Translations under genes and position numbers: made by a program
Assembly: GCA_041623475.1 (NCBI GenBank)
Contig: JBFJWU010000149.1
Coordinates: 1 to 7,810 of the forward strand
DNA length: 7,810 bases
Reading direction: 5' to 3'
From: JBFJWU01 sp041623475 [NCBI: bacterium]
GTDB taxonomy: Bacteria; J088
In this document: piece after piece, positions 1-5,590 of the stretch
How the letters are laid out: each line of letters opens with the position of its first letter
Numbering within the stretch: the first letter of the stretch is position 1
The notes under the pieces: generated by a model
What the model was told of the DNA's origin: nothing
Databases searched by the model: none
The model's input: only the letters and a program-made list of their open reading frames with translations

Positions 1-1
1 C

Positions 2-1093
2 AAGGCCAACAAGCCGATCGTTTACGCTTCGTACCCGATCACTCCGGCCAGCGATATCCTTCACGAATTGGCGCGGCACAAGAACTTCCGGGTCCGCACC
101 CTGCAAATGGAAGACGAGATCGCGGCCATCAACGCCGCCATTGGCGCAGCCTATGGCGGGGACATCGCCGTGACTGGAACCAGCGGACCAGGGCTGGCCC
201 TGAAGGGCGAAGCGCTGGGGCTGGCAATCATGACAGAGCTTCCCTTGATCGTCATCAATGTTCAACGTGGCGGCCCCAGTACCGGGCTGCCGACCAAAAC
301 CGAACAATCCGACCTGTTACAGACCCTGTTCGGACGCAATGGCGAATCGCCCTGCATCGTTCTGGCAGCTGCGACCCCGGGCGACGCGTTTGAAACGGCC
401 TTTGAGGCGGTCCAACTGGCCCTGAAATATATGACACCGGTTGTTCTGCTGTCCGATGCGTATATCGCCAACGGCAGCGAGCCCTGGAAGATACCCGACA
501 TTGACGACCTGCCCGAGATTGAGGTCAGTCACCCCGGCAAGGACCTGGGTGGCAACGAGTTCCAGCCGTACGAACGCAATCCGGACACATTGGCCCGCCC
601 GTGGGCGATTCCGGGCACACCTGGATACGAACATCGCATTGGCGGGCTGGAAAAATGGGACGGCTCCGGGAATGTCAGTTACGATCCGGACAATCACCAG
701 CACATGACCAACACACGCGAAGCAAAAGTCCAGAAAGTACAACAGGACATACCGCCGATCAAGATCTATGGCGACGACAGTGGTGGCGTTCTGGTCCTTG
801 GCTGGGGCAGCACATTCGGGTCGATCCGTGCCGCCGTCAAAGCCAGGCGCGAGGAAGGAATCGCGGTGTCCCAGGTCCACCTGCGGCACATCAACCCTTT
901 TCCTGCGGACCTTGGCGACGTTTTGTCGCGTTTTGATCGTGTCCTGATCCCCGAAATTAATACAGGGCAGCTGCGAATGCTGATCCGCGCAAAATTCCTG
1001 GTCGATGCGGCCGGACTGAACATTGTCAGAGGGCAGCCACTGATGCAGGAAGATATTGAAAATGCAATTGACCAGTTACTGGAGCCAAACTGA
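2..1093 (+). CDS. korA: 2-oxoacid (2-oxoglutarate):ferredoxin oxidoreductase alpha subunit, 5'-truncated
   Basis: The reading frame is open from base 2 with no start codon of its own, so the gene begins upstream of the window; the TTG at 68 lies inside the conserved core and is not the start. The 363 visible residues open with the family motif YPITPASDIL, followed by EDEIAAINAAIGAAYGG, TSGPG and RGGPSTGLPTKTEQSDL, all hallmarks of the pyrimidine/core domains of 2-oxoacid:ferredoxin oxidoreductase alpha chains. The sequence reads very like mycobacterial KorA, in which a gamma domain is fused in front of the alpha domain, so the full protein is probably about 600 aa, although the missing N-terminus cannot be seen. 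With the beta subunit it would oxidatively decarboxylate a 2-oxoacid, most likely 2-oxoglutarate, to the acyl-CoA while reducing ferredoxin in the cytoplasm. The stop codon overlaps the korB start by one base (TGATG), which suggests coupled translation. The exact 2-oxoacid is inferred from family likeness. Confidence 0.93.
   Translation, partial: KANKPIVYASYPITPASDILHELARHKNFRVRTLQMEDEIAAINAAIGAAYGGDIAVTGTSGPGLALKGEALGLAIMTELPLIVINVQRGGPSTGLPTKTEQSDLLQTLFGRNGESPCIVLAAATPGDAFETAFEAVQLALKYMTPVVLLSDAYIANGSEPWKIPDIDDLPEIEVSHPGKDLGGNEFQPYERNPDTLARPWAIPGTPGYEHRIGGLEKWDGSGNVSYDPDNHQHMTNTREAKVQKVQQDIPPIKIYGDDSGGVLVLGWGSTFGSIRAAVKARREEGIAVSQVHLRHINPFPADLGDVLSRFDRVLIPEINTGQLRMLIRAKFLVDAAGLNIVRGQPLMQEDIENAIDQLLEPN
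1081..1084 (+). promoter_or_regulatory. Ribosome binding site of korB
   Basis: GGAG lies 8 nt before the ATG at 1093, inside the last codons of korA. It supports that ATG as the start and in-operon translation of the beta subunit. Confidence 0.6.
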
Positions 1094-2094
1094 TGTCTGA
1101 AGACCCTGCCGCAAAACTGACCAAGAAAGACTTTGAGTCTGACCAGGACGTGCGCTGGTGCCCCGGTTGTGGTGATTATGCAATCCTGAGCGCGATTCAA
1201 AAAGCCCTGCCTGAAATTGGTATTGCCCGTGAAGACTGTGTGTTCATCAGCGGTATCGGCTGCAGTAGTCGATTTCCGTATTACATGAACACGTACGGAT
1301 TTCATACGATCCACGGTCGCGCACCCGGAATTGCGACGGGACTGAAGGTCACCAATCCGGACCTCCAGGTCTGGATGATTACCGGCGACGGCGACGGCTT
1401 GAGCATTGGCGGCAACCACCTGTTGCACCTCCTTCGTCGCAACGTCGACATCAATGTCCTGCTGTTTAATAACGAAATCTACGGGTTGACCAAGGGGCAG
1501 TACTCGCCAACCAGTTCGGTGGGTACCGTCGCCAAAAGCACCCCGTTCGGTTCACAGGACCACCCGGTCAATCCGCTCGCATTTGCTCTGGGCGCCGGTT
1601 GCACCTGGTATGCCCGGACGGTTGACCGGGATCTCAAGCACATGTCCGAAACCTTCAAGGATGCCCCGCAGCACAATGGGACGTCATTTATCGAAATCAT
1701 GCAGAACTGTATTGTTTTTAACGACGGGGTCCACCAGGCGCTGTACGACCCGAAGTCAAAACTGGACAACACCCTGTTCCTCGAGGACGGCCAGCCGATG
1801 ACGTTTGGCAAGGATCGCGAGCACGCGCTGATTATTGAAGGTAGCGTCATGAAGCGGGTCGCCACGGCAGACGTGGACGCAGGTCAGATAGCAGTCCACA
1901 ATGCCTCCAGCAAGGCACAGGCGTTCATGTTGTCTGAATTGGAACTTCCCGTACCCGTCGGCCTGATCTATTCCGAAGACCGCGTTGCCTATAACGATGA
2001 CGTTCACCAGTTGGAAGAACGGGTGATCGCGGACAAAGGCCCCGGGGACCTGAATGCACTGATGCGCGCTGGAATGACCTGGGAGGTCAACTGA
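1093..2094 (+). CDS. korB: 2-oxoacid (2-oxoglutarate):ferredoxin oxidoreductase beta subunit
   Basis: A complete 333-aa beta subunit, the usual length for KorB. It carries the thiamine diphosphate and [4Fe-4S] cluster of the enzyme. The cluster ligands are visible as the CPGCGD motif (Cys23, Cys26), Cys57 in GIGCSSRFPYY and Cys206 in MQNCIVFND, with spacing like that of archaeal and mycobacterial homologues. The thiamine diphosphate/Mg site is GDGD (98-101) followed by Asn126-Asn127 in the NNEIYGLTKGQYSPTS segment, and HGRAPGIATGLK (74-85) is another family block. The protein contains no extra ferredoxin domain, so an external ferredoxin is needed. It starts one base inside the korA stop codon with a good ribosome binding site. 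The close match in motif wording to Mycobacterium KorB makes 2-oxoglutarate the preferred substrate, but pyruvate or another 2-oxoacid is not excluded from sequence alone. Confidence 0.95.
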   Translation: MSEDPAAKLTKKDFESDQDVRWCPGCGDYAILSAIQKALPEIGIAREDCVFISGIGCSSRFPYYMNTYGFHTIHGRAPGIATGLKVTNPDLQVWMITGDGDGLSIGGNHLLHLLRRNVDINVLLFNNEIYGLTKGQYSPTSSVGTVAKSTPFGSQDHPVNPLAFALGAGCTWYARTVDRDLKHMSETFKDAPQHNGTSFIEIMQNCIVFNDGVHQALYDPKSKLDNTLFLEDGQPMTFGKDREHALIIEGSVMKRVATADVDAGQIAVHNASSKAQAFMLSELELPVPVGLIYSEDRVAYNDDVHQLEERVIADKGPGDLNALMRAGMTWEVN

Positions 2095-2104
2095 TCAGCC
2101 GGAC

Positions 2105-3160
2105 GTGACCATTCGGTCCAATGCCCGGCACCAGGCCAGGTCACTGGTCGACTGGTACACGCGCACTGCACGCGACCTGCCCTGGCGATCCGATTCACCA
2201 GACCCGTGGACGGTTCTGGTCAGCGAATTCCTGTTGCAACAAACACAGGTGGCAACTGTTGCGACACGGTTTGACCAGATCATGGCAACTATTCCCGATC
2301 CGTCCGCCTGCGCCGGGCTGTCGGACCTGCAACTCGACAAACTCTGGCAGGGTCTTGGTTACTACTCGCGATCTCGAAATCTGCGTCGAACCGCCACAGT
2401 CCTGACCAACGAATTCGGGGGACAGATCCCGGACAATCCAACAGATCTGGCTGCGCTGCCCGGGATCGGACCGTATACAACCGGAGCGATCATGGCGATC
2501 GCGTTCAACCAGCCAGTTGTTGGTGTTGACGGCAATATTGCCCGGGTTTCGGCGCGTGTCCTGGGACGCCAGATGTCGGTCCCGGATGCAAAGATAGCTG
2601 CACAGGATTGGATGGCAGCTTTGTTTGGTCACGGCTCGCCTCGCGTCATTATGCAGGCTGTAATGGACCTGGGTGCGACGGTCTGTACGCCCCGCGCACC
2701 GTCCTGTGACGACTGTCCGCTGCAGGCCCATTGTCCGGCTGCACAGTGGGACAACCCCGCTGCGACCCCCCTGCCCAAGAAACGAACGAAAAAGAAACAA
2801 CAGTCAGTTGTCCACGTCTGGATTACGGACGGGGAACAACTGTTTCTTGAACGTCGCCCACCGGGCCTGCTGGGCGATCGACCGGCGCCCCTGGTAATTG
2901 AGTCCGATACGCCGTTGTCCGAGGTCAATGTCGGCGGCCAAACCGCACCCGTCGTCGCCGCAGGTGAACCGTATCGCCATACCTTCACACACCTCCACTG
3001 GGACGTTACTCCGCTTCTGGTCCGGTGGCACTATGACACGCCGCCCGGACTGGCACATCCGTCAGATCCGTTGCCCGTTGAGAATATCGACCGAGCCGGT
3101 TTTCCAAAGGCGTTTTCCCGGGGACTTGAATCGTTGACAGACAACCTCGGCCGGGAATAG
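2105..3160 (+). CDS. mutY: A/G-specific adenine DNA glycosylase MutY
   Basis: A complete 351-aa glycosylase that removes adenine mispaired with 8-oxoguanine in base excision repair. The catalytic Glu41 is in SEFLLQQTQVATV; the GLGYYSRSRNL block is at 83-93; the helix-hairpin-helix is LPGIGPYTTGAI (118-129), with Asp142 in VGVDGNIARV as the second catalytic residue. The [4Fe-4S] cluster has the classic C-x6-C-x2-C-x5-C spacing (Cys194, 201, 204, 210). After a Lys-rich linker (225-231) comes a C-terminal NUDIX-like domain from about residue 236. It keeps an HTFTHLHWDV block (292-301) equivalent to the FSH loop that reads 8-oxoguanine, but the usual GLWEFP stretch is replaced by a divergent one. 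The start is GTG, as no ATG is available in frame; a strong GGGAGG lies 18 nt upstream inside korB, which is rather far. It begins 10 nt after korB and ends 1 nt before xerD. Confidence 0.95.
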   Translation: MTIRSNARHQARSLVDWYTRTARDLPWRSDSPDPWTVLVSEFLLQQTQVATVATRFDQIMATIPDPSACAGLSDLQLDKLWQGLGYYSRSRNLRRTATVLTNEFGGQIPDNPTDLAALPGIGPYTTGAIMAIAFNQPVVGVDGNIARVSARVLGRQMSVPDAKIAAQDWMAALFGHGSPRVIMQAVMDLGATVCTPRAPSCDDCPLQAHCPAAQWDNPAATPLPKKRTKKKQQSVVHVWITDGEQLFLERRPPGLLGDRPAPLVIESDTPLSEVNVGGQTAPVVAAGEPYRHTFTHLHWDVTPLLVRWHYDTPPGLAHPSDPLPVENIDRAGFPKAFSRGLESLTDNLGRE

Positions 3161-3161
3161 G

Positions 3162-4085
3162 ATGGACCGGACCGAACTGCCAGACTCGGACCTTGACCTG
3201 CTTGAACGTTTCGCCACAGTCCTGGAATTTGAACGTCGCCTGAGTCCACGAACCGTCGACGCGTATACTCGCGACCTGACTGATTTCGCGGTTTTCCTGG
3301 CCGAATCAGGCGGTCAATTTACATGCCCGACCCGAACCGATGTATCTGCGTTTTTGGGGGCCCTGGACCAGCGAAACCTGTCAGCGCGAACACGCAGCCG
3401 CAAACTGAGCGCGATCCGCGGATATTGTCGTTACTTGTTGCGTGAGGGGGTGATCAACGAAGACCCCGTGGACCGTACCAGTAATCCGAAACTGCCCAGA
3501 AGCCTGCCCAAGCCCCTGCCTGCGGAGCTGGTTGACCGATTGCTGGATGCACCGGACACATCGACCCCGCTGGGACTGCGGGATCGCTGTATGCTTGAGT
3601 GCCTGTACGCGTCCGGACTGCGGGTTTCCGAACTGGTCGCCCTGACGACACATCAGGTCAACCGTGAAAAACGGTTTCTGATTATCCTCGGCAAGGGCGG
3701 CAAGGAACGGGCCGTCCCGTTTGGGCAGACGTTTGCACAATGGCTGGATCGCTACCTGCTGGAAGGTCGACCAGCAATCGCCAGGAGCGTGTCATCTGAC
3801 GCATTGTTTATTACAAGCCGTGGCGGCCCCATGACGCGGCAACAGTTCTGGAACCGCATCAAGACCTGCGCCCGCGCGGCGGGCATCCGCCAGACCGTCT
3901 CGCCCCACGTCCTGCGACACAGCTTTGCAACGCATTTGATCGAAAACGGTGCCGATTTGCGCAGCGTCCAGATGATGCTTGGCCATTCGGATATTTCAAC
4001 AACGCAGATCTATACCGAAGTTACGCGCGAACGGCTGCGGTCGGTCGTTGACCGTCATCATCCTCTGGGTGACGACAATGGTTGA
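3162..4085 (+). CDS. xerD: Site-specific tyrosine recombinase XerD
   Basis: A 307-aa tyrosine recombinase, the usual Xer length, with an N-terminal SAM-like core-binding domain (about 11-105) and a C-terminal catalytic domain. All six active-site residues are present at Xer spacing: Arg154 (ASGLRVSEL), Lys178 (LGKGGKER), His249 and Arg252 (HVLRHSFATHL), His275 (LGHSDISTTQIYTEV) and nucleophile Tyr284. The spacings between them equal those of E. coli XerD, and the GHSDISTTQIYT wording plus a C-terminal HHP tail favour XerD over XerC. Its role would be resolving chromosome dimers at dif with XerC and FtsK. It begins 1 nt after the mutY stop, with GGGA 5 nt before the ATG, and overlaps the next gene by 8 bp. 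A lone integrase is unlikely because nothing around it looks mobile and the length and tail are those of housekeeping Xer proteins. Confidence 0.9.
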   Translation: MDRTELPDSDLDLLERFATVLEFERRLSPRTVDAYTRDLTDFAVFLAESGGQFTCPTRTDVSAFLGALDQRNLSARTRSRKLSAIRGYCRYLLREGVINEDPVDRTSNPKLPRSLPKPLPAELVDRLLDAPDTSTPLGLRDRCMLECLYASGLRVSELVALTTHQVNREKRFLIILGKGGKERAVPFGQTFAQWLDRYLLEGRPAIARSVSSDALFITSRGGPMTRQQFWNRIKTCARAAGIRQTVSPHVLRHSFATHLIENGADLRSVQMMLGHSDISTTQIYTEVTRERLRSVVDRHHPLGDDNG

Positions 4086-5010
4086 GCAAACCCGCCTGGC
4101 ACATCGCGCCGATGCCCTGTGGGAAACGTCGGCCATCCGTCCGATCCTGACAGCAGCAGCTGGACTGGACGCAGCACTGGGCGTAGTCGGAGGTTCCGTC
4201 CGGGACTGGATGCTGGGCCTGGACCCGGTGGATGTCGACCTGTTGTGGACGGGCGATCTTGGTCAGCTTGCTGACCGATTGACGGCCGCTGGCATCAAGG
4301 TCCGGCATCGGCCAGACTATCGCACGATGACCGTCATCGTCGACCGAGCCTCGGTTGACGTGGCCTCGCCGAGAATCGACCGCTACGCTCAACCTGGCGG
4401 AGTCCCGGACATTCGCGATGGAACAATTGACCAGGACCTGGGCCGTCGCGATTTTACCGCCAATGCCATGTGCATGTTGCGGGAACCAGCAGCGTGGCAC
4501 CTTCGGGATCCTTTTGCCGGAATCCGGGATATCTCGGATGGCCTGTTAAGGCCCGTTGCTGACCACACCCTGGCGGAGGATCCGATCCGCATCCTGCGCG
4601 GGGCCCGCTACCTGATTCGATATGACTGGACGCCCGCAGGTGCCTGGCAACCGGCACTGCAACAGGCAACGAACCCGGCGTTCTGGGCAACGGTTGCAAC
4701 CGGCAGGATCTGGAATGAACTTTGCCTGATCGCGGACGAACCGAAACCAGCCGAGATCTGGAACTGGCTGGCCGCCAACGATATCGACCATGGTCTGTTA
4801 CCCGCACCAATAAACCAGGGAACCATCGCAAGCCTTCGCACGTGGCAGGATGCGGCGACCCGCCACAAACGCAATACAGGACGCAACGGCCTGGATATCG
4901 CGGCCATCCTGGCTGTCCAGTTTCCCAACCTGGTCGAGATCGCTGCAGGTCGATGGCAGCTGCGCCCCGACGATGTCAACCGAATCGGCAAGCGCCTGCG
5001 CCAGAATTAG
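4078..5010 (+). CDS. Short class II tRNA nucleotidyltransferase / poly(A) polymerase family protein
   Basis: A 310-aa protein whose first 180 residues are a clear class II nucleotidyltransferase head: GGSVRDWMLG (38-47) with catalytic DVD (52-54), the ribose-selecting RRDFTAN block (123-129) in DLGRRDFTANAM, DPFAGIRDI (144-152), and EDPIR (168-172), which fits the EDxxR motif used for base selection, followed by ILRGARY. This argues for CCA addition to tRNA 3' ends or a related tailing activity. The rest (about 185-310) is Trp-rich and weakly conserved; no HD domain or long tRNA-binding tail is visible, and family members are commonly about 400 aa. The ATG at 4078 overlaps xerD by 8 bp with GGGTGA 5 nt upstream; the frame is open farther upstream inside xerD, but that stretch has no family character. 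A GTG at 4069 is an alternative start. CCA enzyme versus poly(A) polymerase cannot be settled here, so no symbol is given. Confidence 0.82.
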   Translation: MVEQTRLAHRADALWETSAIRPILTAAAGLDAALGVVGGSVRDWMLGLDPVDVDLLWTGDLGQLADRLTAAGIKVRHRPDYRTMTVIVDRASVDVASPRIDRYAQPGGVPDIRDGTIDQDLGRRDFTANAMCMLREPAAWHLRDPFAGIRDISDGLLRPVADHTLAEDPIRILRGARYLIRYDWTPAGAWQPALQQATNPAFWATVATGRIWNELCLIADEPKPAEIWNWLAANDIDHGLLPAPINQGTIASLRTWQDAATRHKRNTGRNGLDIAAILAVQFPNLVEIAAGRWQLRPDDVNRIGKRLRQN

Positions 5011-5072
5011 GCATCCGCAGGCTCACGTGCAACTCCGATTCGATGCCGCAACGAACATTCGGCAACTGCAGA

Positions 5073-5080
5073 TGTAGAAT
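5073..5080 (+). promoter_or_regulatory. Possible -10 element before the metal operon
   Basis: TAGAAT (5075-5080) matches the sigma70 -10 consensus at five of six positions. The hexamer 17 nt upstream (CGAACA, 5052-5057) matches the -35 only weakly. This is the main non-coding gap separating the korA-to-nucleotidyltransferase run from the metal operon (5011-5080), so a promoter is expected about here. Transcription from it would start near 5087, close to or inside the next gene. No terminator hairpin and no convincing Zur-type dyad is visible in the gap. Confidence 0.25.
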
Positions 5081-5488
5081 ATGGTTATGGATCTCCAAGA
5101 CCAAAGATCGGTGCGAAACCGCGCTGTCATTCTGCTTCTGGCGTGGATCTGGGCAGTGGCCTCGATCCAGATTCATCAGGTCCACGAAACGCATCGCTTT
5201 TGCGAAGCGCATCAGCAGATCGAGCACGGTGCCGGCCACGGCCCTGAACACCAACACGTCGGCCCGGTTCCCCACCTTGCGGCTGACTTTCCGACCGGAA
5301 TGCCGGAATTGCACACTGGATGCGATGTCGTCAGCAACCGCCGAATGGCCATCCAGTCCGCGAATCCCCAGGCTCCATCAGCAAGCCTTCCGCAGGCAAC
5401 TCGACGTTGTTCAATTCACCCGGTCCTGTATCGGTCCATCGCTATTGGCGCGCTGTCGCCCGGCCATTCGCCCCCGTCCCTTTCCTGA
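5081..5488 (+). CDS. Small membrane-anchored His-rich protein, putative metal-binding
   Basis: A 135-aa protein without a family I can name with certainty. A basic start (RSVRNR, 9-14) precedes one hydrophobic segment (about 15-31, VILLLAWIWAVASI), so it is probably an uncleaved or cleaved export signal with the remainder in the periplasm. Ten His fall between residues 32 and 78 (32, 35, 38, 44, 49, 53, 57, 59, 65, 78), with Cys41 and Cys81 in the same stretch and Cys110 later; this looks like a metal-binding segment. The C-terminus (LYRSIAIGALSPGHSPPS) resembles the Pro-rich tails I recall from small unnamed proteins encoded next to metal transport genes. It is the first gene before an outer-membrane protein and a ZnuA-like protein, so a metal buffering or handover role is inferred. 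No good ribosome binding site precedes the ATG at 5081 or the in-frame ATG at 5087, leaving the start uncertain. Confidence 0.62.
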   Translation: MVMDLQDQRSVRNRAVILLLAWIWAVASIQIHQVHETHRFCEAHQQIEHGAGHGPEHQHVGPVPHLAADFPTGMPELHTGCDVVSNRRMAIQSANPQAPSASLPQATRRCSIHPVLYRSIAIGALSPGHSPPSLS

Positions 5489-5490
5489 TT

Positions 5491-5512
5491 CCCGTTGCCA
5501 GCAGCGAACGGG
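5491..5512 (+). other. Intergenic RNA hairpin candidate
   Basis: CCCGTT (5491-5496) pairs perfectly with AACGGG (5507-5512), and the stem can extend by a GC pair step with one bulged G. It starts 3 nt after the small gene's stop. No U-tract follows, so it is not a classical terminator; it could stabilise or process the operon mRNA, or be chance in GC-rich sequence. Confidence 0.3.
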
Positions 5513-5574
5513 TCCAAGACCTGTCCGCAATCTGCATTAACGTGCCCCGTGCATTATTTGCTGTACGAGGCATC

Positions 5575-5583
5575 AGGAAAGGA
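5575..5583 (+). promoter_or_regulatory. Ribosome binding site setting a GTG start
   Basis: The purine run AGGAAAGGA ends 7 nt before the GTG at 5591. It decides the start of the outer-membrane protein gene, because the frame is open farther upstream to 5495 but the upstream codons lack signal-peptide character. An ATG at 5588 is followed at once by TGA and cannot be used. Confidence 0.6.
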
Positions 5584-5590
5584 ATTTCAT

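Noticed and set aside
317-1428. Long minus-strand open frames opposite korA and korB
   Set aside because: The + strand carries unambiguous KorA and KorB motifs throughout, and the antisense products show no family features.
3162-4085. Tyrosine recombinase as integrase of a mobile element
   Set aside because: Its length, active-site spacing and HHP tail fit XerD, the gene is embedded in a housekeeping cluster, and no attachment repeats, tRNA target or cargo genes are present.
5011-5092. Zur operator before the metal operon
   Set aside because: Zinc-responsive control is expected, but I found no AT-rich dyad resembling known Zur boxes here; control could lie elsewhere or use another regulator.
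5489-5512. Rho-independent terminator after the His-rich gene
   Set aside because: A stem is present, but no run of T follows it, and downstream genes fit the same operon.
4722-5540. A 272-codon + strand open frame crossing the nucleotidyltransferase end and the His-rich gene
   Set aside because: The product is Arg/Pro-rich with no domain, and it overlaps two better supported frames. I also considered it as a frameshifted C-terminus of the nucleotidyltransferase and saw no matching homology.
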